Positions 1 to 8,605 are shown, counted from the first letter of the stretch. The stretch: 14,229 nucleotides of DNA from Candidatus Omnitrophota bacterium (GCA_020632575.1 JACKFH010000060.1:1-14229); one strand, 5' to 3'. A program made the numbers and translations. The notes: a model not told the origin generated them from the sequence alone.

Positions 1-1340
1 GGGCGATAAAAATTCTGCCCCGGTTTCCTTCCATAAAAAGTCTCCGCGAGGTAGGGGCGGAGGCACAGGGCCATCAAGAGCAGGGTTAAAGCCAAGGCCG
101 CCACCGGTCTTAACCGTGGACGCCTCAATCTGTTCGCGAGAAAATCTGAAATGTTTCGAATCCCAAGCGCAACCAGCAGGCAGACAAATGGGAGGCAACC
201 CAACATATACCTTTCGGGAATCTTTTCGAAGGGAACAATCCAAAAGAAGGGAATCGGCGCCACCGCCGGAAGCGTTATGAAAAGGGCTTGGTTAAACCGT
301 CGCCGAAGACCGCCCATTCCACACACTGCGAGCGCCAATGCGAAATGGAGCGGCGCTCCCCAGTGCCTCGGCGAAATAAGAAGTGGGGCCGAGTAAAACA
401 AAAAACTCCCCCAACTTCGAAAAGGGGGAGGCAGGGATCCGCTGTCTCCGCTCTGAGTGTGCTCTGGAATGAGTAGTGACCCCCAATCCAGATAAGATCT
501 CAGGTAAGGGAAGGCCAATACCCCACCGACTACCACCGCTATTCCGATGGCCCCAATTGATTTTGGATCTCGGACAAACCGGCGCCAGTCCCATTTTCCG
601 AAATAGAGGAATCGACCAGCCACGACGACTGTCGCCGCAAGGACTCCTGGAAAAACCAACGCCATCGTGGGATGGAACAAGTAAGCGAGATAAAAAGCGA
701 TAAGCGACCAAATCCCGGAAAACAACCGAGGCTTTTCCAGCGCTTTTCCTAGAGCCAAGGCGCCGCATGTCAGAAAAAAAATTCCCAGGGTGAACCCGCG
801 CGCTTCTTTGCTGTACTGGAGAAAGACCGGATGGATCGCAAGGTAGGCGGCGGCAATCAACCCTCCCCACCGATCCAACAATCGGCGCCCCAAAAGATAA
901 ATGGCAACCAAACTTGCGACCCCGCCAAGAGCAGCGGGTAGTCGGAGCGCGACTCGGTTTTCGCCAAAGACCAGACAGGAAACCTTCGCGACCATCGCAT
1001 AAGTGCGGTGCGCGTAGTACGAATTCCAGAGCTCCGTGAAGGATTTCTGAGCGTAAGCGCGAGTCTGAATCTCATCGGTCCAGGGATAAGCGGTGATGCC
1101 GTACGCGATGCAGATTGAGAAGAGAAGACAAAGAACCGCAATCCCATAGCCCTGCGGATCATTCGCCGGGCTTCCGCCTGGCGCCGTGGGAGGGGCATCC
1201 TTGCCCCGATTGCCCCCGACCCCTTTCGCGGCAAGATGCCGCTCCCACAGCTTATCGCCGCCACCGGCGAAGCCCGGTCGCCTTCCTTCACCCCCACCCG
1301 GCAAGTGAGTTGCCGGGCTACGATTCTCTTCTTCCATCAT
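1..1340 (-). CDS. PMT-family (GT-C fold) membrane glycosyltransferase, 3' end beyond window
   Basis: The frame from ATG 1340 is open to the left edge (446 codons), so the C terminus is missing. It encodes many hydrophobic helices, roughly residues 65-84, 133-150, 155-170, 180-195, 205-245, 270-290 and further pairs to the end. Just after the first helix comes YPWTDEIQTR (D89, E90), matching the conserved acidic pair in the first loop of the dolichyl-phosphate-mannose/ArnT-type family. Such enzymes move a sugar from a polyprenyl-phosphate donor to lipid or protein on the outer face of the inner membrane; donor and acceptor cannot be read here. The gene starts 20 nt after the nitrilase stop, so the two are probably co-transcribed. 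Oddly, residues about 8-57 are Gly/Pro/Arg-rich and are translated from a palindromic repeat. No ATG, GTG or TTG codon occurs between residue 13 and M116, which lies past the acidic motif, so an upstream start is required. No clear ribosome binding site. Confidence 0.8.
   Translation of the reverse strand, partial: MMEEENRSPATHLPGGGEGRRPGFAGGGDKLWERHLAAKGVGGNRGKDAPPTAPGGSPANDPQGYGIAVLCLLFSICIAYGITAYPWTDEIQTRAYAQKSFTELWNSYYAHRTYAMVAKVSCLVFGENRVALRLPAALGGVASLVAIYLLGRRLLDRWGGLIAAAYLAIHPVFLQYSKEARGFTLGIFFLTCGALALGKALEKPRLFSGIWSLIAFYLAYLFHPTMALVFPGVLAATVVVAGRFLYFGKWDWRRFVRDPKSIGAIGIAVVVGGVLAFPYLRSYLDWGSLLIPEHTQSGDSGSLPPPFRSWGSFLFYSAPLLISPRHWGAPLHFALALAVCGMGGLRRRFNQALFITLPAVAPIPFFWIVPFEKIPERYMLGCLPFVCLLVALGIRNISDFLANRLRRPRLRPVAALALTLLLMALCLRPYLAETFYGRKPGQNFYR
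1164..1319. repeat. Nested palindromic repeat element, translated within the glycosyltransferase N terminus
   Basis: Three inverted repeats lie in about 155 nt. A perfect one has CCCGGCAA at 1297-1304 and TTGCCGGG at 1310-1317 with a 5-nt loop. An imperfect pair, TGGGAGGGGCATCCTTGCCCC (1187-1207) and GCGGCAAGATGCCGCTCCCA (1228-1247), would fold around a C-rich 20-nt loop. An outer pair is CCGGGCTTC at 1166-1174 and GAAGCCCGG at 1269-1277. The arms look like a mosaic of short GC-rich palindromes of the kind normally dispersed between genes. Here the element is in frame and adds about 50 low-complexity residues to the glycosyltransferase. That it is a mobile or dispersed repeat is inference, because only one copy is in the window. 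Confidence 0.65.
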
Positions 1341-1360
1341 TCAACACAGGACTGAAGTTA

Positions 1361-3052
1361 TCACTCGACATCCGTGATCGCCTCATAGAGTTCCGGTCTC
1401 CGATCCCGGATGTGGTTGTCGTCCTTCGCCTTGGAGAGATCGATTTCCACGACATTGAGCGCCGGTTCCTCCCCCTCTCCTTTGCCTACAATTTCACCTT
1501 TCGGGCCGACCACAAACCCGACCTTCGGATGAGTGAATGCGATGTAACACTGATTTTCGTAACCGCGAGTCCGCATCCACCATTCATTCTCGAGATGACA
1601 CATGCCATAGGTCGGGTTCAGGATGAGTTTCGCCCCTTTCACTCGGAGCGTCCGGGCGGTTTCCGGCCACCTGCGGTCCGCGCAGATCATTGTCCCCACC
1701 GGTCCGAACTCCGTGTCCCAGACAGGGAGCGCCTCCCCGAAGGAGTATTGAAGGTCATGGGTCTGAAGATGGGTCTTGTGATAAACGCCCACCAATTTCC
1801 CATCCCGATCCCACAGCGCCGCCGTGTTATAGATGCAGCCGTGCTCGAGCGAGGTGAATCCGAAACAGATATACATATCCCGTTCATCCGCCTCTTTCGC
1901 CACGCGCGCGAGGTAGGGGCTGGTGTCGAGATCCTGGGCCACCTCCCTCAGTTTCTCCGGGGTTGAGGTCTTGTCCGGCGCGGCGTACCCATCCAGCCAA
2001 CATTCTGGCGTGATCAGCACATCGACCCCTTTTTGTGAGGCTTCCGGCAGGATATCGAGGAAGGTTTGAAAGTTCTTCTCAACTTCCCATTTTGGAGGGA
2101 CGCCGCGAAGTTGGCCAATCGTTAGCAATGTGGTCTCGGGCGTCGACTCAATCGGCTCCTCGAGCCCGGACTCAAGAGCAGCCAAGCCGCTCTCCCAAAA
2201 CCTTCGGAGTGGTTCAATATTCCGGCTGTTGATTGCATACCGGCCATCTGCTTGCGAGACATCGATCTCGCGAACAATCATCGCCTCCTCCAGGGGATCG
2301 GCCTCCACCAAAATCCTTCCGCTTGGATCGACGAAACGGCTATGACCCAAGACGATGCCGCTGTCCTTTTTCCCCGGAATGCCTCCGATTCCATTGCTTT
2401 GAATCATGAAAACCCGGTTTTCGGCCGCGCGCGCCACAAGTTGTGCTCGATAGTTCTCAATCTTCCGCACGGCCCCCTCGATCGAATTGATTTCATAGCT
2501 GATATAAAAACAGACTCTCGCCCCCTTCATCACGGGGAGCCGCACCAATTCCGGATACCTTTCGTCATGGCAAATAATCGCGCTGCAGGGAATGCCATCC
2601 ACCTCGAAATAGGCGAGATGATCCCCCGGTTCGAACCAACTTTCGGGGACCATCTTGTGATACCGATGAATCTCGTTCCCCTCCCGGTCGACCATGACAG
2701 CCGTGTTGTAGGGCCGACCTTCCTCGCGTTTCGTCGCGGAACCGAAGAGGACATTGATATCATTTTTTTTCGCGGCCTCGGCGATCTTCTTCTCGGCGTC
2801 TTGAAGAGCGCTCCAATCGAGACTCTCGATTGTTTCCCGATCGAATCCGGAGAGCGCGGTTTCGGGAAACAGGACAATGTCCGTTTCTTGCCCGGCCGCT
2901 TGAGAGATGTAACCCAGAATCTTGTCGAGGTTCTCATCGATCTTGGTGGAGACCGGCATCTGAACCGAAGCGATTTTGAGTGTCTCTGCTGCCCAAGTAG
3001 GAGCAAGAGCGAGGATCGAAATGAGGAATAGACCGATGATTTTCTTTGGCAT
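1361..3052 (-). CDS. Secreted tandem-domain carbon-nitrogen hydrolase (nitrilase superfamily)
   Basis: The protein is about 563 aa with a Sec signal peptide (basic MPKK, hydrophobic core, cleavage near A22-A23) followed by two complete nitrilase/CN_hydrolase domains, about 25-270 and 308-545. Numbering here counts from the GTG at 3055. Each domain keeps the Glu-Lys-Cys triad: FPE (E65), YHK (K134) and ICHDERYPE (C162) in the first; TPECW (E351), YHK (K427) and ICADRRWPE (C458) in the second. Family members hydrolyse non-peptide C-N bonds in amides, nitriles, ureides or N-carbamoyl compounds; the substrate cannot be told. A usual family member has one domain of about 260-300 aa, so this is a duplication or fusion with two potential active sites, and the signal peptide puts it outside the cytoplasm. 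Adjacent GTG (3055) and ATG (3052) are possible starts. AAGGAG at 3062-3067 lies 9 nt from the ATG, which I prefer. The glycosyltransferase gene follows after 20 nt. Confidence 0.88.
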   Translation of the reverse strand: MPKKIIGLFLISILALAPTWAAETLKIASVQMPVSTKIDENLDKILGYISQAAGQETDIVLFPETALSGFDRETIESLDWSALQDAEKKIAEAAKKNDINVLFGSATKREEGRPYNTAVMVDREGNEIHRYHKMVPESWFEPGDHLAYFEVDGIPCSAIICHDERYPELVRLPVMKGARVCFYISYEINSIEGAVRKIENYRAQLVARAAENRVFMIQSNGIGGIPGKKDSGIVLGHSRFVDPSGRILVEADPLEEAMIVREIDVSQADGRYAINSRNIEPLRRFWESGLAALESGLEEPIESTPETTLLTIGQLRGVPPKWEVEKNFQTFLDILPEASQKGVDVLITPECWLDGYAAPDKTSTPEKLREVAQDLDTSPYLARVAKEADERDMYICFGFTSLEHGCIYNTAALWDRDGKLVGVYHKTHLQTHDLQYSFGEALPVWDTEFGPVGTMICADRRWPETARTLRVKGAKLILNPTYGMCHLENEWWMRTRGYENQCYIAFTHPKVGFVVGPKGEIVGKGEGEEPALNVVEIDLSKAKDDNHIRDRRPELYEAITDVE

Positions 3053-3061
3053 CACGGGAGG

Positions 3062-3067
3062 CTCCTT
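3062..3067 (-). promoter_or_regulatory. Ribosome binding site of the tandem nitrilase
   Basis: AAGGAG on the minus strand lies 6 nt from the GTG at 3055 and 9 nt from the ATG at 3052, so either start is possible. The same string AAGGAGCCTC precedes the M50 protease gene ending at 5533. Confidence 0.6.
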
Positions 3068-3215
3068 CGGCTGGTTGCGCTGATCCTAACACGCAAATCG
3101 ATATCCTCCCAGAATCCATCCGCACCGAGATCTAAGCGCCCTCTTCGGAAAACTTGACCGTTCCGATGGAAACCGCGAAACTCTCGGCCAGCCGCTCACC
3201 CAGTGACTTCATTTC

Positions 3216-3220
3216 GGAGG
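3216..3220 (+). promoter_or_regulatory. Ribosome binding site fixing the start of the DUF4838 gene
   Basis: GGAGG lies 5 nt before the ATG at 3226. That ATG opens directly into a signal peptide, whereas the earlier in-frame ATG at 3154 would add 24 polar residues before the signal and has no such site. Confidence 0.7.
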
Positions 3221-3225
3221 ACCTC

Positions 3226-5529
3226 ATGTCTTTTTTTCATTTCCCCTCAAGGACTTTCTTGTTCCATCTACTCGCCGCCCTCGCACTAGCCCCTGGCGCC
3301 TATTCCGAATCGTTGGTCTTTCTGGCCAAGGATGGAACGGCCCAATTTCACCTTGTCCTCGACTCCGACCCCTCGGGACTGGATACGACCGTGGCCGAGG
3401 ATTTGGTTGGGACAATCGAAAAGATTTCCGGCGCTAAGGTTTCCACCGAGGATGACAAGGACGGGAAAATTCCGGTCTACCTCGGAGAAAGGGATGAATT
3501 CTCTAATCTCCCCATCGAGATTCCACCTTTAGACGAAGAGGATTTCTTGTTGAACGTCACGCCCAATGCGATTTATCTGATCGGAGGTTCGCCGCTTGGG
3601 ACCAGTCACGCGGCCTACACCCTACTTCGTCAAGTTGGCTGCCGTTGGGTGATGCCGGGAGAGATCGGGGAATGTCTTCCAAAATCGAAAGACTTATCGA
3701 TTAAGGTTCAAGAGAGATTCGAATCTCCCGACTTTTCGTTCCGGGATATCTGGTATGCGTATGGATGCTCGGTCGAGGCTTCGAAACGCCGGGCGGATTG
3801 GTTGCGCCGAAACCGGATGCACCGTCCCCCTGTTCAGCACGGCCACAACCTGACCAACACCCTGGCGGTGTTCGCCCCATTCGAGGAGCGGCCAGACCTC
3901 TATTCGCTCGAGAATGGAGTGCGAACAAAAAATCAAATCTGCACCTCGAACCCCGAGGCGGTGGCTCTGGTGGTCAAAGCGATTTCCGAGTATCTGAAGA
4001 AGTATCCGGACACGCAAGCATATTCCCTCTGCCCCGATGACAACACCGATTTCTGCGAGTGTGAAAACTGCACCGCCCTCGATTCGGGCCACATGGACCG
4101 AGGCGGAAGACCCAGCATCTCGGATCGTTACCAGGTCTTCCTCAATCAGGTGCTGGAGGGACTCTCGAAAGAACATCCGGATGTCCTCGTCACCCACTAC
4201 GCCTACAACGAGAACCACACCGACCCTCCGGTGAACACCCCGGTCCACCCCAACACCGGAATCTTTCTCACCACCAGCGTGTTTTGCTCGGCGCATGGCA
4301 TCGGGGACGAGTTCTGCGACTCAAGGATGGATTTCAAACAGCTGCTATCCGAGTGGACCGCCAAGACCAAACACGTCTACATCTATGAGTACGATCCAGT
4401 TCCCTATAGTGGCGGTCTGCCGTGGCCGATGTGGGACGCCCACGGGCGTGAGATGAAAGTTTACAAGGAACTTGGAGTCCAGGGTTTCTCGTTCGAAGGA
4501 CAAGACTCCTGGGCCTCATACTTTCCGAATTACTACATTGGGGCTCAAATGATGTGGAATGCCGAGCAGGATTATCACCCGGTGTTCGAGGACATGCTCG
4601 ATTCTTTCTTCCATGAGGCATCCGCCCCGATGAAGGAATACTATCGAATCCTCGCCTCCAAGATCGGGAGCGTGGAAAAGAAGGTCGAATGGGGGCTTCT
4701 CGATTATCCGAAATATTTCCCCAGGGAGGTGGTCGAGGGGTGTCGCGAGGCGCTGGAACAGGCGGAGGCCAAGGCCAATACTCCCATGGTAAAGAAACGG
4801 GTCGAAATGGTCCGAATGTCTTTCGATGAAATGGACGCCTTCACCGCGATGAAGACCGCCGGGCCCGAAACCAAGTGGGATGAATACCAGCAAATGGTGA
4901 AGAGACTGGAGGATTCCATCCAACGTATGGAGGAAACCAATGAGGATTTTCTCTTGGCCGACATCGCTCGCGAAAAGACCCTGGCGGGAATCAGCGATCG
5001 ATTCGCGATGGAGCAGGGGTTCATCAACAAGTGGCGCATTTGCGGACCCTTCGATAATGTCGGCAAAGAGGGCCATGACCGAGTGTATGGACCTGAAGAG
5101 GGGATCGATCTGACCGCCACATACACTGGGAAAGAGGGGGAGACCGCTAGTTGGAAAGTGTGCGAGGTCCCCGAATGGCAGGGGTATGTCGACCTGAAGG
5201 CCCAATACGATCAGGATAATTTTGTTGTCGCCTACGCAGTGAACTGGATCACTCTCGATCAGGGGCCCAAAGAGGTCGAGTTCCGAGTGGGCAGCAACGA
5301 TTCGGTTAAGGTCTTCCTCAATGGCGAAGAGGTCTGGGCGAACCCCATTTCGAGACCCGCCTCCGCGGATGATGACATCGTCCCGGTCACGCTGCCGAAA
5401 GGGACCAGCCAGGTTTTGTTGAAGATTGGGCAAACCGGCCGAGACTGGGGATTCTATTTCCGCATTACGGAACCGAATTCCACCACGCCGGTCTCCGGAG
5501 CCGAGATTTCGATCGACCCGCCCAAGTAG
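3226..5529 (+). CDS. Secreted DUF4838 protein, glycoside-hydrolase-like, with C-terminal beta-sandwich
   Basis: The product is 767 aa from ATG 3226. Residues 1-27 form a signal peptide (hydrophobic FLFHLLAALALAPGA). Residues about 30-165 resemble the alpha/beta N-terminal domain found before GH67 and GH20 catalytic barrels (DSDPSGLDTTVAEDLVG, YLGERDE, then YLIGGSPLGTSHAAYTLL). Residues about 170-450 match the DUF4838 type, including RDIWYAYG, the cysteine-rich FCECENC (276-282), and WNAEQDYHPVFEDML (444-458), followed by a helical segment to about 595. Residues about 600-750 form a predicted beta-sandwich with WRICGPFDN near its start and FLNGEEVW, as in carbohydrate-binding or PA14-like modules. 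The family is common in polysaccharide-degrading bacteria, but no activity is firmly established, so catalytic role and substrate are inferred only. It is divergent from the nitrilase gene (about 170 nt between) and ends 3 nt from the convergent M50 gene. Confidence 0.85.
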   Translation: MSFFHFPSRTFLFHLLAALALAPGAYSESLVFLAKDGTAQFHLVLDSDPSGLDTTVAEDLVGTIEKISGAKVSTEDDKDGKIPVYLGERDEFSNLPIEIPPLDEEDFLLNVTPNAIYLIGGSPLGTSHAAYTLLRQVGCRWVMPGEIGECLPKSKDLSIKVQERFESPDFSFRDIWYAYGCSVEASKRRADWLRRNRMHRPPVQHGHNLTNTLAVFAPFEERPDLYSLENGVRTKNQICTSNPEAVALVVKAISEYLKKYPDTQAYSLCPDDNTDFCECENCTALDSGHMDRGGRPSISDRYQVFLNQVLEGLSKEHPDVLVTHYAYNENHTDPPVNTPVHPNTGIFLTTSVFCSAHGIGDEFCDSRMDFKQLLSEWTAKTKHVYIYEYDPVPYSGGLPWPMWDAHGREMKVYKELGVQGFSFEGQDSWASYFPNYYIGAQMMWNAEQDYHPVFEDMLDSFFHEASAPMKEYYRILASKIGSVEKKVEWGLLDYPKYFPREVVEGCREALEQAEAKANTPMVKKRVEMVRMSFDEMDAFTAMKTAGPETKWDEYQQMVKRLEDSIQRMEETNEDFLLADIAREKTLAGISDRFAMEQGFINKWRICGPFDNVGKEGHDRVYGPEEGIDLTATYTGKEGETASWKVCEVPEWQGYVDLKAQYDQDNFVVAYAVNWITLDQGPKEVEFRVGSNDSVKVFLNGEEVWANPISRPASADDDIVPVTLPKGTSQVLLKIGQTGRDWGFYFRITEPNSTTPVSGAEISIDPPK

Positions 5530-5532
5530 ACC

Positions 5533-6663
5533 TTATGGGGTGATTTCTCGCCTCGGGGCCACTGGGGGGAGAATCGGGGCTTGTCTCCCTCGCAGGGCTG
5601 ACTGAATCATCAGGAACTCGCCGATGTTCTCGGTGGTCAATAGCCCTCGGAGCCTGTTTTCGTCATCGACCACGGGGACCGTGTAGCAATGACATTCCTG
5701 ATGTCGGGCGAGCCCACGGTCCAGCATGTCGTACGGGTGCACTGTGGCGAACTCGGTCTGCATGACACTCGAAACCGGGGCTTCCGGTCCCTTTTCGGAA
5801 AGTCCATCCACCAAGTTCTTCCGTGTCAGGATGCCGACCAATCGGCCCTCCTCGAGAACCGGGAAGTCGATTTGCGACCCCGCGATAATGAAGTTGGTGA
5901 CCTGGCTGAGAGGGTCTGTCGGCGACACCGTATGGAACTCGGTGAGCATCGCCTGAGAGACCGGGACGCCGCCCAGCGAGTGGCGAATCAGAGTGGCGTT
6001 CGCCTCATGACCCGCCCCAATCCAGACAAAAAAGGCAATGAAGATAAGGATCGGGTTGAACATCAACCCGAGGAATCCAAACATCAGAGCCATCCCCTGG
6101 CCGATAGAGGCGGCAATCTGCGTGGCTCGTGCGTAGTCGGTGATTGAGGCCAGTGCCGCACGCAGAGCGCGACCCCCATCCATCGGAAACGCTGGAAGCA
6201 AATTGAACAAGACCAGGATCACATTCGCGGTCAAAACCCGGAAAGCGAACGAGCCCCCAGTCGCCTCGAGTTCCTTGATAGTGGGAATAGAATGAGTGGC
6301 CAAAAGGTAGAGATAAATCCCAGCGGCGATCACCACATTGACCGCGGGTCCGGCAATGGCGACCACAAACTCCTGGAGGGGCTTGTCGGGCATCCTTTCG
6401 AGCTGAGCCACGCCCCCGATCGGATACAGAGTGATGTCTCGGGTCCGGATCCCATACCGTTTGGCCGCGATCGAGTGGCCGAACTCATGCAGGAGCACAC
6501 ATAGAAATAAGGTCAGAATGAACCCGATTCCCGCCAGGGTCGAGGCCAGGTTTTGGCTCTCGCTCCAATAGACATAACCGATCCATGCGATGAGCAGAAG
6601 AAATGTGGCGTGAATATATACCCCGACTCCATCATGCTCCCAAATTTTAAACGACCATTTCAT
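5533..6663 (-). CDS. Site-2-protease-type M50 zinc metalloprotease with two CBS domains
   Basis: A 376-aa polytopic membrane protein. HEFGH at 59-63 provides two zinc-binding His and the catalytic Glu, and NLLPAFPMDGGR at 154-165 provides the third zinc ligand (D162), the standard M50 pair. GPAVNV (105-110) is also typical. Membrane segments are about 17-33, 42-60, 98-121, 142-158 and 190-215. Two CBS domains follow at about 236-290 and 297-352; in other proteins these bind adenine nucleotides and regulate activity. Such proteases cut substrates within the membrane; those with C-terminal CBS domains form a known bacterial and archaeal branch whose substrates are mostly unknown. The start is supported by AAGGAG 6 nt upstream. 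It lies 73 nt downstream of the sialidase-fold gene on the same strand, so co-transcription is likely, though no functional link is visible. Confidence 0.92.
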   Translation of the reverse strand: MKWSFKIWEHDGVGVYIHATFLLLIAWIGYVYWSESQNLASTLAGIGFILTLFLCVLLHEFGHSIAAKRYGIRTRDITLYPIGGVAQLERMPDKPLQEFVVAIAGPAVNVVIAAGIYLYLLATHSIPTIKELEATGGSFAFRVLTANVILVLFNLLPAFPMDGGRALRAALASITDYARATQIAASIGQGMALMFGFLGLMFNPILIFIAFFVWIGAGHEANATLIRHSLGGVPVSQAMLTEFHTVSPTDPLSQVTNFIIAGSQIDFPVLEEGRLVGILTRKNLVDGLSEKGPEAPVSSVMQTEFATVHPYDMLDRGLARHQECHCYTVPVVDDENRLRGLLTTENIGEFLMIQSALRGRQAPILPPVAPRREITP

Positions 6664-6736
6664 AAGAGGCTCCTTGCCAACTTCCTACCAGTTCAAACGA
6701 TGCGCCGTTAAGAAAAGGAACGCATTCCGGGGGCCG

Positions 6737-8605
6737 CTACCGGGATGCCACCTTGACATCATCCACATAAAAGACCGCCGAGGGCAGCGGCTCGTCCGCT
6801 CCGGGAAGGGGCGGTCCCGGATCCTGATTATCGGTTTTCCGGTTCGGCAGATCTCGGTAGGGCCCTGTCCGAATGGAGAGCCTCTCCGCCGATTTCACCG
6901 CCATCGCGAGGGGCGCGTCGGCCAAGACTTTCTCACCATCGATTGAAAGGTCAAAACTCCCATGCGGGGTCGCGTCGACTTGGATCTCCAACTCGAGCCA
7001 CTGGTCATTCGAATATTTAATCAGTTCCTCCCAATCCGCTCCAACCTTTGCCTTGATCTTCCCGTCCGAATCGAACCGGATTTGAACGGGCCGGCCGCCA
7101 TACCGGTCGGTCACCTCGATATCCAACATTCCTTGATCGGATTGAGCGGCCATCACTTTCAGTTTGAGTTCAACCTCCTCGCCCTCCTCGAAGACCCGCA
7201 CCGCTCGCGCGTAGTCGTAAGGGTCCCGGTCCTCGAGCCTGAGGCTTTTTCCCGAATCCGAAGGGGTTTCAGCCACACCGACGGGAGCCCAGATGGGGTC
7301 ATAGAGATTCCAGTTTGGAACCTCTCCCTCCGTTTCCAGACCATCGAAATCGTCATCCACGTCTCCCTCCCAGAGGTGATGGATTGGGAGAGGAACACGG
7401 CTAACCCACATATCCTCCTTGTTCATGCTGTACGTGAGCCACAGATCCTCTCCGGGCGGGTCGCCATTCCCCTCCACGATGCCGCGAATGTAACAGGGTC
7501 CAAAATCCTTCCAGCGTCCATAGAACTTCCGCGGCGGAACCTCCCCCTGAACGACCAACATGTCATCGTAAATGATACCGTCGTCGCTCGTGATCACCGC
7601 TAGAGGGTACCGGTGCTCGTCCATCTCGATCGGGTTATAGGCAATGGCGTAACGGCCGTCCTCGGTCTTTTGGCCCCACTGTTTGCCCCCCGCCATGATG
7701 AGCGTCGGAACCTTAACCGGTTTGGAGAAGGTGCGGCCATCGTCCTCCGAGATCGCAAACAGAGACCGTTTCCAAAGGCCGACAATCTTCCCGTCCAGCC
7801 GGCGATAGTAGTTGAACGCCGAGCCGGAACCTCCAAAGGAATAGAAACCATCGAGCCCATGGTCCTCTTCCCACCATTGAAGGGTCTTCAGCTTGTCCCC
7901 GAGCAAGGCTTCGCACGCCTCAACAAAGCCTTTGTCGGTCGAAGTTTTATAGAAAGGAAAACTTGTGTTGGTTTCATTCCAGGCCGTGTGACTGCTGTAA
8001 CGGATGAAGTAGATCGGGCCAAAGGTTCCATCCCGATAGACCTCACGGACGACCCGACCGATCCCCCCCTCCTCAAAAGGGTCCTCCGAATGTCCGTAAA
8101 ACCCCAGGACGAGAAGTCGATCGTTGGGGGCCACATAGAAACCCATCCGCTGGTGCATCATGTATCCGCTGTAACCCTCTGGGATTTCGACCCCCTCCGG
8201 AGCCTCATAGGCGGGGAAGACTACCTCGGGCTTGCTCCAATCCCGGCCATTCTCCGAGGTGACGATCAGGGTGTGCCCGGGAGGAATGTGCTCGTCGACC
8301 GGGTTGCTCAGGTATTGTTGGTAAAACTTATCGTTCCAGTAGGCGAGGTTCGAAGCGTGGTTATAAGTCCAACCGTAGCCATCCGCTCTTTCCGGATGTG
8401 TCCGGTTGACCCGCAGGGTCTGGTGGCTGTGGACCCCGATTGGAGGGCGCAAGCCGCCGTCGTGGACATCCGGGTTGATCCCGATCTCCCCCACCAACCG
8501 GACGGGTTCGTGGGTGCTTCCGGTTTGTGCGCCAGCGGTGTCTATCTGGGAAAAAACCAAAATGAGCATGGCAAGGAATAAGGTCGACGGGTATGTAAAG
8601 CGCAT
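6737..8605 (-). CDS. Secreted sialidase-fold (Asp-box/BNR) protein with C-terminal jelly-roll domain
   Basis: A 622-aa protein with a signal peptide ending near AGA-Q (residues 24-27). Residues about 40-405 look like a six-bladed beta-propeller of the sialidase superfamily. Asp-box-like motifs are visible at 286-293 (SEDDGRTF, canonical), 116-123 (TSENGRDW, degenerate) and 339-346 (TSDDGIIY, degenerate). Residues about 415-622 (from DDDFDGLE, through LRLEDRDP and repeated strands, to AVFYVDDVKVAS) look like a concanavalin-type sugar-binding jelly roll. This arrangement suits an exported glycan-binding or glycan-cleaving protein, but the substrate is unknown and I cannot confirm an arginine triad, so true exo-sialidase activity is unproven. 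The start has GGAGG 4 nt upstream (8610-8614). The gene is first in its probable transcript; the M50 gene follows. Confidence 0.8.
   Translation of the reverse strand: MRFTYPSTLFLAMLILVFSQIDTAGAQTGSTHEPVRLVGEIGINPDVHDGGLRPPIGVHSHQTLRVNRTHPERADGYGWTYNHASNLAYWNDKFYQQYLSNPVDEHIPPGHTLIVTSENGRDWSKPEVVFPAYEAPEGVEIPEGYSGYMMHQRMGFYVAPNDRLLVLGFYGHSEDPFEEGGIGRVVREVYRDGTFGPIYFIRYSSHTAWNETNTSFPFYKTSTDKGFVEACEALLGDKLKTLQWWEEDHGLDGFYSFGGSGSAFNYYRRLDGKIVGLWKRSLFAISEDDGRTFSKPVKVPTLIMAGGKQWGQKTEDGRYAIAYNPIEMDEHRYPLAVITSDDGIIYDDMLVVQGEVPPRKFYGRWKDFGPCYIRGIVEGNGDPPGEDLWLTYSMNKEDMWVSRVPLPIHHLWEGDVDDDFDGLETEGEVPNWNLYDPIWAPVGVAETPSDSGKSLRLEDRDPYDYARAVRVFEEGEEVELKLKVMAAQSDQGMLDIEVTDRYGGRPVQIRFDSDGKIKAKVGADWEELIKYSNDQWLELEIQVDATPHGSFDLSIDGEKVLADAPLAMAVKSAERLSIRTGPYRDLPNRKTDNQDPGPPLPGADEPLPSAVFYVDDVKVASR

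Noticed and set aside
292..1297. Two minus-strand ORFs (292-870 and 857-1297) in another frame of the glycosyltransferase region
   Set aside because: Arg/Ser/Pro-rich shadow translations; the true frame has no stop from 1340 to the window edge and encodes clear membrane helices. No frameshift is needed.
3154..3182. TTGACC as a -35 for the DUF4838 gene
   Set aside because: No acceptable -10 lies 16-18 nt downstream.
4516..5433. 305-aa minus-strand ORF antisense to the DUF4838 gene
   Set aside because: It lies wholly opposite a well-supported gene, is His/Ile-rich without motifs, and is explained by biased third codon positions.
6711..6728. Short hairpin GGAATGCGTTCC followed by TTTTCTT on the minus strand, between the sialidase-fold and M50 genes
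   Set aside because: The stem is only 4 bp, too weak to call a terminator, and the genes are likely co-transcribed.
7613..8581. 322-aa plus-strand ORF antisense to the sialidase-fold gene
   Set aside because: It has no domain motif or signal peptide, and the opposite strand has a full signal peptide, Asp boxes and a ribosome site.
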